Positions 13,301 to 25,300 of a DNA stretch of 64,000 nucleotides are shown in pieces (the first letter of the stretch is position 1; each line of letters starts with the position of its first letter). The position numbers were made by a program, and so were the translations under genes. Location: the NCBI GenBank assembly GCA_036874045.1, contig CM072337.1:24030001-24094000 (forward strand), given 5' to 3'. The notes below the pieces were generated by a model, which had not been told where the DNA came from, searched no databases, and saw nothing but the letters and a program-made list of their open reading frames with translations. The stretch is from Cymodocea nodosa (lineage: Eukaryota > Streptophyta > Magnoliopsida > Alismatales > Cymodoceaceae).

Positions 13301-16300
13301 GCAGAAAAAGCTCTATGCATTAAAACTTTGATTGAAAGACTTAAGTTGTTGGTTCGTGGTTTCAACCTGAAAGCTACATTCAGTTGTTGGTTTGAGTTTT
13401 GACTTGAAAATTCTAAAGGTTGGTTTACTGAAGTTTATATCTGAAAACTTCTATGTAGTTGGTTCTTGCTTTAACCTGAAAGCAAGTGTGTAAGTGTTGA
13501 AACACTTAGTAAAGCCCAAGTGAATCTTGGAGGTGGACTAGCCAAGTTGGTGAACCACCTAAAATTTGCTGTATTACCTTTCTTTACTGCTTTGCATTCG
13601 TTTAGTTTCATCTCATTTCATTTCTGTTGAATTATTCGATTCAACAATCAAAAGATTTTTAAAAATTACACACATTCACCATTCACCCCTCTTCTAGTGA
13701 GTTTACCGATCCTAACAGTTTATTCATTAAGAATTTTTGATTTCAAAAGTGATGATTGAAATTTAATAGAAATTGATCAATTTTAAGTCATTTAGATTAA
13801 AAACTAATTCTTATTCAATTTAAGTGGAATTTGGAAATTTTATAATGCTACAATCTTAAAATCTATGTGGTTATTTTTATCCTCCTATGCATTTATTAAG
13901 AGATTGTGATGAGAGCTTACCCAATTCTGCTTGGCTTGGGTCATTTGGAGGGAGTATCTTGAGGGCTCAATGGTGACGGGGAAAGGAAAGGAAGGAAGGA
14001 GACAGGATTAGGGTAGGAGAAGGGGGATGGGGGCAAGAGGAGGGAAACTTAGCGTTTAAAATCACAAAAACCCAAAACCTCTACCCTCAACAGTACTAGG
14101 TTAACTTAAGATAAATGGATCCTAAGACCCATAAACTTGGATACCCATTTGGATATTTGGTTGACGTCCCTATGGATGTTACAGAGATATAGTCATCTTT
14201 AGGACAAATCTGTATTTTTATCCTCCTATGTATTTTGTTATGCTGAACTAAGAGGGAAGGAGAATAGTGAGACAATCACCACAAAGTAGGAAACCAGAAT
14301 TTATGTGGTTCCTCAACAATTAGGTACGTCCATGAGTGAGAAGGTGGGTGGAGATTTTACTAAATCACAAAGGCAGATTAGAAAGTGGGGTACTCTAAAT
14401 GGGAGGGACAAACCTCCCTTATATAGGCATTAATGAGTGACAAAACATAATTACTCATTAATGGTCAACTACCTATTAATGATCAACCACCCATTCATGA
14501 CCAACCATAAACTACCTACAAACCTCCCATTAAGGGTTGATTAATTTCAGCCACTAACAAAAAGTGGTTAGCTCAAGCCATTAACAACATATTTATCCAC
14601 TTGATTTTCATCATAATCTGTCATGTCAATATTATTTGTTTCAGATTATTGTTACATTACCATAATCTTATAATCTGAGCACCATAAATTCAAAACAAAT
14701 GTGACTTTAGACTTTTGGATACCAATATATGTGGCCAAGAGATTGGAAGATGTTGCAAGGAATCCTCTATGGAAAAGTAGGGGAAAAAATCTCTTCACAA
14801 AGGTTGTTATATGGTCCTGCTGGGATAGATGCAAAATAACGAAGAATTTAGGTCGTATTAAGCTCTTGGATATGCATTCCTTCAACTTTGTTTTGGTTGC
14901 AAATCAGTTGCCATCAATAAATCATTAATCTTCCCCCTTCAGTCAGAGTCTGCAGTGTGTAGAGTGGAATTATGGATGCAATGGCTGTAGTGAAGTGTGG
15001 GGTTGAATTGTTGATGGATGTTAGTGCAAATTCTAGGAGGATAAATTTGTTAGATATGAAAGCACTAAAAGACAGATTTCCTAGTCCATTTATGGTTGCT
15101 GCGTCTCCTTCCCAAGTTATAATGACTGATTGTGCATTAACAATCGTAGGCAAGATAATATGGGACATAATAAGACACAATCTGCAGGATAATGAATCTA
15201 GGAGGATAAATTTGTTAGGTATGAAAGCACTAAGACAAATTTCCTAGGATATTCAGGGGTTGCTGCATCTCCTTCCCAAGTTATAATGACTGATTGTGCA
15301 TCAAGGATTGTAGGCAAGCTAATATGGGACACAATAACAAGACACAATCTGCAGGATAATGAATTTAAAGAGATTGAACTCCTTTACCTACTTGATAGAC
15401 ATGGATAACCTTAGGTGGGTGCCCTCTATGGACAGTTTTGTGAAAGTGGTCAAAAAGTGGGTGCTTTTGTCAAATCCCTTCACAAAATCCTTTGTTTTGG
15501 GGAAGGACGGTTCCATAGATTATGTTTGGAATGCTGCACTCTCTGCTAAGTTCAATTTTTGGGTGGCTAATGATGCAATGTGGAGTCTTAACTGAAATAG
15601 CTTTGCAGAGAAGAGCATGGGCATCTGGGCAGCAGATGTGTTTTCTGAGGACATGGTTGGTCTTCTTGGCATCTGTTCTTTTCATGCCTGGAGTTAGCAG
15701 AGTGATGGGAAAATTTGGCTGACCTCAAGAGTGGGTGTAAGTTTCCTCCTTGAATGACTAGGGCCATATGGCTTATGTCTAATCAAATGATGGGAATACA
15801 AGCAGTTGTGTGGGGTATGTTGCCCTCAGCAACATGGTGGGCTATATGGAAGGAAAAAAATAAGAGAATATTTTATGGGAGTTCCATACCATGGATTACT
15901 GGAAGAAATTAGTGATTGATGATGCAGTTAAATGGTCTGTAAGGGGCACAGTAGTACAAGAATTAATATTGATGCAGGTATGGATACTTCAATTTACCAA
16001 ATTAAAGACACAAATTGAATAGAGCAGACCGGGGGTTACTTTCTTAATGGAGTTTAACAAGGCATTAATGTTGAAATGTGGTGGGAACTTGAGACTGAAA
16101 CTTTGGGGCTTTAAGGGTAGGAAGAGGGACTCAGGGCAGCAGCTTCTTCTGTTTGTTCACATGGTGCGTTGGTTCATTTGGAGAACTAGAAATAAAATTG
16201 TTTTTAATGCAGACCACAACTGCCTTGGAGACTTAGCTTTGCTAGAAGCCTTGGGAGGGTTGGCTTCGTCATTGTTGGTGTTGCATCTTCAGCTATTCTT

Positions 16301-19300
16301 GTTTTTCACTTTGTAGTTTTTTCTTTCCCTTTTGATTTACCCTTTTGGTAAATCCTGCCTCTAGGTGTGTCCTATTGATTATTTAATGAGATCCATCCAT
16401 TTTCTCCAAAAAAAGACAAGTACAGGTTTAGGCATTCTTTATAATATGTGACATGTGACATGGATATTAGTGTTGCTAATTATATTTATAAATATTGATA
16501 TAGAGAGAGAAATGAGATTTGCAAGGGTTATAATATCCTCTCTTGCAATCCACCCCATCATTCTTGCCCATGGTTGCATATATTTCAAAAAAAATTTGTC
16601 TGTGGGGAGAGGGGGGATCTATTGCATGGCTGGTGATGTGTCTATCACTCCAACCCAAGGTGTGCTAGGATTCACAACGAGTATCTATATGGGCATGCAC
16701 CTACTAATTATGATCCTTGGCGGTGTCTATATTGGCATGCCAAAAACCTTGTTTATATTAGTGATGTGGGGCAGCTAATTGGACTACCCTGGTGTGAGTA
16801 ATCGATCAAACTAGCTCCCCTCATGAACATGGAGCAGCCTAACCTGATGGGTCACTTTCACACCATGGTCACCAAAACCAACTAGCCACTCTCATCACTT
16901 GCACAAACTATATACTCCTCCATTCTCATGATGTGGTCGACTTGGTTGGAACAATTTTCCTACTCATCCCTATTGTCCCATTCACATAGTGGGTTTCCAA
17001 CCATTCCTAAAGAGGTAAGCCAACAAGGTTGGTTGGGTTGAACATGCTTGACATGCTAGTAGACTCCATTATGGTATGTGACATGGAGTCTCACCTATAT
17101 AGTAGAGTTGACATGGTGCAAATGGGTCATATGGATGCTGAACTGTTGCCCATATATTTGCCACCACAGAGCCATGCGGTTGAGAAGGATTTGTTGATCT
17201 CCAACTACTCTTGTTCATCGTCATTGATTATAAATACCAAAGTAAATGCAATATTACGTATGTTTTTCCAAGTCAAAACCTAATTTCCTTTGTTTATTAT
17301 ACAGGTTTGACTTTAGTGATGTAGGGGACCTATCGTTTAATTGGTCTAGTCCATTATTTTGTAGGTTGAGATCTCTGACCAATTCAAGTGCCTCTAGCCA
17401 ATCAATGCAGTTCAGTGGGAGGCAGATTAATTAGCATATTGCTTTTTTAGTTTTGATATCATATATCAATCTCATCTTCTTTTTCTAAAATTCTTTTTTC
17501 TCTCTATATTCTTTTTCATAATAATTATATCTTCTACTGCTCAAATAATAATTATATCTTCTAGTCTCTTCTGTTTCAGTTTGGTCTATTGATTTACATG
17601 AACTGATTGAAATGTTTATGCAGGTTGTCAGCCTAGTAGGTGCTCAAAAGGCCTCTCTCCATCCTGATGACATGCTCCTACTTGCCAATTTCATATTATC
17701 CTCTGAATCATTTAGGTAATTATATATTGTAAAAAAAAATTTTGTACCTGACAAAATAATTTTACTATTTACTTTTTATTTAGAAACATTCTAATCTATT
17801 GCTTGGACTGCTTCGTATTCATTTCCTTCTCCATTTATTGCATGGAGTACACAGAACTTTCCAAAAATCAAAATTACATGATAAACTGATATGTCAGGCA
17901 CATAATTGAGAGAATGAGGAAAAATCATGTATTTATGCTTCAGTAGCCAAGCAGTGAGTACCGATAGTGGATTGCTATTGTATTGCCTGGTGTCACAAGT
18001 TCTGTCACAGACAACTGAAAGCAGTAGAAAGAGTAATTACTCTCTCCACAGACAACTGTAGTACATAAGTTACTACCTTTTTCTGGATTGACTACCTCTG
18101 CATTTTTGCAACATGGTCTCGATGATAGCTAGAGTGGACAAGCAAAAGCAATATTTTAATATTGATAATCCAAGGAATAGAAATATGATATGTTTAGTCT
18201 TAACCTTGAATAAGAAAATAAGAATTGCTAAAAAATAATCATGCTTTTCCTTCTCTGTTATAGATAATTAGATAAAGAATTATAATGCCACCATTGTCAG
18301 TTGCAAATCCTCACCCCAAGAAATGTTTAAATATTGCAGGACATCTGAATCTTTCTCACCTATTTGCTTGCCGAGATATAATCCTATGGCATTCCTATAC
18401 GCTTATGTTCACTACCTAGATGTGAGTTATTTTTCTTAAAGCTGTGTTTATTTAATGTTTGATGGGGTACATTTGAAGTTCCTGAGGATCATTTCCTTGT
18501 TCTAAAGGTTCTGTTTTTCGAATCTTCCATATAACATGCAACCCACCATCTATTTGATTATATCTTTTATTTATGTTTTCTCTCTGCAGATTGATACTTA
18601 TCTGATTTTGCTTACTACACGTTCAGATCATTTCCACCATCTCAAAGATTGTAGGTAAGTTTATTTTTTCTTTTAGGTCAAATTGAAACCAAGTATTTCT
18701 GTTATTTTGGCAACAGATAGAATTTCTGAAATACGAAAGAATGTCAATATGGGGATCAACATCCATTTGCATTTCATTTCCCCTTTGCCCTTGAATCATA
18801 TAGTAAGTTGTATTGGTGAGACTGATGTAGGTCATGCAATTTTTTTCAACACAACATAGCGGGATTCTCTTGAATCCATTGCTACGCAAGGCTGAAATTG
18901 TCAGGATGTATCAGGCAGCACTGGAGGACTCTTGCTATTTTACAAATAAACAACAGTGCTTTGATACAAAATGGTTTTTATTCTCTTATCATTAACAAAC
19001 ATCCATCTCTTATTTACATCATACCCACCCCAAAATACCCTTGAGTTACTGGAGGATTACAAGTTGTAACAGGAGCATGCTTTGGTTTGTCTTTAAGAAA
19101 TGGAGAATGAAGCTGTTAAGCTTTGAATTGTAGCTGTGGATCTGATATGGTCTGGCAGTCACGTAATGCTACTGTAATCCTTTGCCCGATAATCATGTGT
19201 CTGTGTAATATGCCTTGGATAATCAAATTAGCAATTAAAAATTCTGGGATATTAAAGATATTAATTAGTAATGTTATTCAAAGTATTTCTTAAAATGTTA

Positions 19301-22300
19301 TGCATGTCCACGTTTTGATATGAAAATAAAGATCCACATTCAACTAAATGGCGGTGTAATCAAATATGAAATAAACTTTCAAAGCATAAATAAAATACAA
19401 TATGAACGTCTTTGGTTTTCACAATATGGTTTCCTCTGTTCAATTATTCCATGCAAAATTGAATACTTAATATTTTCAACAAAGCAAAGAGGGTTCTTGT
19501 AGAACATGCATTTTCTTTTTTTGTTTTAATTAAGAGATGTGGAGAATGGAAAGGGGCAGAATTTTTTTCCATGCATGTGTGAAAAAATGAAGAAAACTGA
19601 AAACAACTGAAGAAGATTAACTTTGCCATAAGTTCCTTGGGGAGCAATGTCTGCAGAAATTTTGGTGAATCAGATATCTCTCTATCTTAGACTGCACCTA
19701 TTGGTGAGAAAACTGAAGAAAAGGGATTTTTGCATGCTGATAGACAAAGTCTATAGGAGACTCTAGGTTTGGCAGAGTAAATAATTAAGTCTAAGGGGAA
19801 ATACTAGTGTTCCATAAGAATGTGCTCTAACTTCTTAAGAGGATGTTTGTGCATCTAGAAAATGATGGAAAGAAAATAATGAAATAACGGAAAGAAAAAT
19901 GACAGAAATTAATGGAAAATCAATAAAAAAATCAAGGTGTATATGCATAAAATAGAAAATGATGAAAAATCACAAAATGTAAAATATACATATTTATTTA
20001 CAGAATAGAAAATGTTAAAATTGATAAATTAAATATTTTTTGTATTTGTCTACAAGATAGAGAATAAAAAAATTTATGATAGATAATACAAGATAAAGTC
20101 ATTTGTGACAATAATTATAACATAAAATATATTTTACTTATCTTTATTGTTCCATATATCTCTCATAATATCAATTCTCATCTATTAAGGATAAATAATT
20201 TTTATATCAAAATTGCATGCTGTTAATATTTTCTTTGATAATTCACTTTTTCTATCCCTTTATTTTTTGTCAATTTTGAAGATTAAGATGTTAAAAAATG
20301 AAAGAAATTTTTTCTTATATACGGGAGGAAAATGATGGAATCCTTTAGAAATCCATTTAGTGCATAAATACCCAAAAAATGACAGAAAATTATTTTCCAT
20401 TGTTTTCTGGATGCACAAACACCTCTTAAAAGTGTGGGGCAGAAGCTTGAACGGAAATTCAGAAATTGTCTATGGAATGAATGTCATGAAAGCTTGAGGG
20501 ATCTGCATCTTTTTAAATGGCCAATGGTCTGTCAACCATTTATTGCTAAGGTGGTCTGGGCATTAGATCCTTAAAACCCCATAACAATCTTGTAGGGAAC
20601 AGGAATCAGATAGCATGGCAATCAGAATTCTACATAGAAATATTTAAAGTCAAACATGGGACAAATACAACAGATTTCTAGTGCAGCATGATCTCGTTTC
20701 TGGTGTTGTGTCTTGAATCTTGGCTTATCTTTGGAGAACACTGTTTGCAATGTGGTACAGCACATTTCTGGTTGGAGAGATGGTTACACAAAAGGTTCTA
20801 AAGGACATTTTTCCAAACCTCCTTATGTTGACAGTTAATTCCTGGGCTATAGTTAACCTAAGGAAAGTGGATTGTTAGGGGCTGAAGCATGGATGGAAAT
20901 AGCCAATTCAGACATCTTGGGTCATCAGGCTAGCAACAGGCTTAGGAAGTGGAGGAACCAGTAGAAGAAGCGACGGAACCAGAAGAAGATGACAACACCA
21001 ACGAAACTGGTGGAGGATCACACTTGTAGCAAACTACTTTTGTGGGTGTATCATTCAGTGACATGTGTCAGGTGGTTATCGACTAGTATAGTTTGTTGTA
21101 AATTGATTGGGTAGCCCTGTGTTGTAATAAATGTTTGTGGAAATAATGAAAGAAGTGTGGATGATCAAACTGCTTTTCTGACACCTGATCTTCCACTCAT
21201 TACATCCATCTAGTGTGCTCATTGTTTTCCACCATTTTCACTTAGCTACCTTAATATTTCTACATTGTTGGAGATCTTCTATCACCACCATGACCACTCG
21301 AGCTCATGAGTGAGGGCTTCAGGCGGAAGACTTCTAAGAATCCAACAAGTTGGTATTAGAGTGAGAAGATTCAAGGGAGGAGATGTCGCTAGCCAACCTT
21401 GAAGCCTTCAAGACTCTACTGGATGTGGCATTCAGTAATATAGAGAAGATGGATGCCAACCATCTTAATCTACAGTAGGAGATGCTTGGGATTTTGCAAA
21501 CTCTAGGTAGGGGGGAGATCATGAAGTTGGTGAATAGGATAGAGAGGGAGGTAGGAAATGGAGGAGATACTTGTCATTCTCAAGGAGGACATAAGGTGTC
21601 TGAGGAGAGGGGATGGGAGGAATACCCAATTAAGGTGGTGAGTGTTATATTACCCAACTTTGATGGGTTGCAAGATCCTTTAATGTGAGTGTACAAGGCA
21701 GAGCAATATTTTCTCTTTAATAAGGTGCATGAAGATCAGAAGATGGTGATAACTACATACCATTCGGAAGGGTAGGCGTTGGAGTGATTCTGGTTTGCCA
21801 ATTGGAATAAAAATTTGGGTTGGGCAGAGTTGTTCTGAGTGATCGTTATAAGATTTAGTAGGAATGGGGAGGATGCCATGGTGGAATTGGCAAAACTGTA
21901 ATAGAAAAAAGACTTGAAGGATTACCACCAAAATTTTGAGCGTTTGAGCAAGTAAATTGATGATCTTTCCAAGCCTAGGCAAATGAATCTCTCTCTCAGT
22001 GGGCTAGAAGAACAATTTCAGTATAGGGTGTGATCTTACAAACCAAAATCTTTACAAGAGGCAATGGAGGTAGCAATTTATTAGACCAGAATGGAGGAAG
22101 AGGAGGAGTTGAAAAGAAAGGAGAACTACATTATGTCCAAGAAAGATCAGGTAGGGATTTCCAAGACAAGATAAAGAAGAACCTTGGAGGCCTCCAATCT
22201 GATGCATTTTTGTTGAAGAATATGAAAGGAGTAGATAGTATGGCCTATGTTTTAATTGTAATGCAAAGTGGGAGAAGGGTCATTGATGTAATAAACCAAA

Positions 22301-25300
22301 GATGTTCTTACTATAGCTAGCAGAAGAAGAGGAAGATTGGCTATTGGTTGATGAGACAGAAGTGGAACCTGAAATATCCTTGAATGCTATTAGAGGAAGA
22401 GTCACACCAAAAACAATAAGGATGTACGAGGGGCTAGATCGAAGAAAAGTGTTGATTCTTATGGATTCAGGGAGTACATTGAACTTTATAGCAAGGAGGC
22501 TAACAGAAAGATTGAGATGTCAGATGGTGCTAGTACAATCCTTCCTTATCAGGATGGCCAATGGAGACTCAATGGAGTGTCTGAGTAAACATTCTACATT
22601 AAGTTTGTCTGTTCAAGGATTGAAGATTGCAGTGGTATACTATATTATCGAGTTGGGGTATTGCAATGTTGTGATGGTGGTAGAATGATTAGAGGAGCTA
22701 GGTGACATATGCTAGAATTTTAAGGGAGGGATGAGATTCTTGTGGGAGGGGTAGTGGAAAGAGTTGTAAGGTCTTAGGTATAAAAATCTGTGGGTGTATG
22801 GGAGAGCAGGTGTGGAAAGGTGAGAAAAGCTCAAAAGTCTTCATAGTAGAGGTCTACAACCAGTTTCCAGAGAAAAGGCTTGAAGATTTCCACAAGCTTC
22901 CTATAGATCTTTGAAAACTGCTTCTTGAATATAAAGTAATCTTTGAGAAACCCAAATCCCTTCCTCCTAGTAGAAGTTTTGGCCATTAAATTCCATGAAA
23001 GGAAGGTAGCAACCCGTTGTCATTCAGGTTCTATAGAATTTTGCCACTGCAAAAACAAGTCATTGAGGATAACCTATTTGAATTGCTACAAGGAGGTTTT
23101 ATCAAAAAAAGCAACAGCCCCTACACTATTCTAGTTCTCCTCATTAGAAAGAAATCAGGCGAATAACACGTGTATTAATTATAGAGGAATAAATTATCAA
23201 ACCATAAGGGACTTTTACCCAATTCCACTGATTGATGAACTACTGGATGAGTTTCAAGGGATGTTTGTCTTCTCCAAGATGGACCAACGTTCTAGGTATC
23301 GCTAGGTGAGAATGCACAAGAAAGATGTGTACAGGATGACATTCAAAATTCATCAAGGCCATTACAAGTATTTGGTAATGCCTTTTGGGTTAACCAACAC
23401 CCTCATCAACTTTTCAAGCTCTTATGAATGATATCTTTAGAGAACACCTACGGAAGTTCATGTTGGTATTCTTTGATGATATTGTCATCTTTAACATCAG
23501 TTGGAAGGAACATCTCAAACATCTAAGGGTGGTCTTCGAGCAAATTAGGTAAGCACCAATTGTGGGTGAAATGGGAGAAGTGTGATTTCTGAGGTAGCAG
23601 AGATAGGATTATCTAGGGCATCAAGTTTTGAAGGAAGGGGTAGCTGTTGATCGAGACAAGATTAGGGCCATCTCCCAATGGCTTGTGTTGAAGAATGTAA
23701 GAGTGTCAAGAGGATTCCTAGGGCTGATGGGGTATTACAAAAGATTTGTAAAGGGATATGGGTCCTTGGTGCATCCTTTAACTCAACTTTTGAAAAATTC
23801 TGGTTTTCATTGGAACAAGGTAACTTAGGAGACATTTGAGCAATTAAAACAAGCCATGTTCCAAGCTCCTATATTAGCTTTGTCTGATTATACTTAATCT
23901 TTGGAGATTGAATGTGATACTAGTGACATTGGAATGGCGGCTATGCTGATGCAGAATAAAAGGCCCATAGCCTATATCAGTCGATTGTTTAAGGGAAGAT
24001 AGAAATTATAGTTGCATATCAGGAGTTGGAGGCCTTAACGATGGCAATACAACAATGGTGCCATTATCTTATTGGAGGGACTTTTATTATCCAAATGGGT
24101 TATCAAAGCTTATGTCACCTTTTAGATCAAAGATTACATACAGAGGATTAGTAGCAGTGGGTAATGAAATTCATGGGTTTGCATTTCAAGGTAGAATATA
24201 AGAAGGGGTGGAGTAATGCAGTAGTTGATTCCTTATCTAGAATGCCCTCATAGATGGAAGTTAATACTATAACAGGTCTGCAAGCCACTTGGGTCGAAGA
24301 GGTTACTAGAGCCTACAAGCTAGATCAACGACTCAAGGAGAAATTACAAGCCTATGTTGATGGTCGAAGGGAGGAATGTTGTATTGAAGGGGAAAGTTGT
24401 TTTTATGTGGGCCAATGCCATTAACCAAGAGAATTATTGCTGAATGCCATGAATCTAAAATTGGAGGTCACTCAGGAATTCAGAAAACTTCAGCAGTAAT
24501 TAAATAGAGTTTTATTAGAAGATATTAGGTCAAGAGATCAAGGAGTATATCTGTGAATGTATTGCCTGTCAGAGATGTAAGGTCGATCATTTGAAACTAA
24601 CTGGTCTTTTGTAGCCATTACTTGTTCTTGATCAGGTACAGAGCGACATTACCATAAATTTTCTTAGTGGGTTGCCGAATTCTAAAGGTCACTCTATAAT
24701 TATGGTTGTCATTGATTGTTTGACGAATTATGGCCATTTCATATCTCTTAAGCACCCATTCACAGCCTGAATGGTTGCCCAAAGCTTTGTTGCAAATATT
24801 ATCAAACTACATAGGGTGCCTAATTCAATCATCAGCAATCGGGTTGCTATTTTTTGTAGCTAGTTCTTGGGGGGGAAATATTCAAATTAATGGGAACCAA
24901 GTTAAGTATGAGCTTAGCATACCACTTCGAGACAAACAGATAGAATGAAGTGCTCAATAGATGCCTTGAATCATATCTAAGGTGTTTTTGCCACATGTAG
25001 CCATCTACATATTTTTATTGGCTTAGTTGGGTAGAATATTGGTATAATTCCACCCATCATATTGCCATAAATATGTCCCCATTTCAGGCACTTTATGGTC
25101 AACCACCACCTGATTGACAACTCCAGAACTGTGATGAGATGATACAGCATTTAAAGCTACAGTTGGAATGAGCGTGGAACAGAATGAAATAATTTGCAAA
25201 TAAGGATGGAGGGAGAAAGAATATACAGAGAATGACTGGGTGTATGTTAAGCTTAGGACCCACCAACAACATTCTATTAGGGAAAAGCTGCAAATGAAGT

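Larger units (their letters stand above)
11904..13717. mobile_element. Solo LTR (1814 bp), probably Ty1/copia type, in MON1 intron 7
   Basis: The unit begins TGTTAGAACCCGA and ends CGATCCTAACA, so its ends form the TGTTAG...CTAACA short inverted repeat of LTRs. It is flanked by a perfect 5-bp duplication GTTTA (11899-11903 and 13718-13722). No primer-binding site or second LTR follows, so this is a solo LTR left by recombination. The start (cccgaatattttgataatgc) and end (cattcacccctcttctag) resemble SIRE/Angela-like copia LTRs by recall, so the superfamily is tentative. The U3 part holds the repeat array listed separately. A TATAAATA at 13175-13182 is the likely LTR promoter box. Confidence 0.88.

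Noticed and set aside
22344..22688. Stand-alone aspartic protease-like gene
   Set aside because: It is the protease segment of the decayed Ty3/gypsy element, between its gag and reverse transcriptase pieces.
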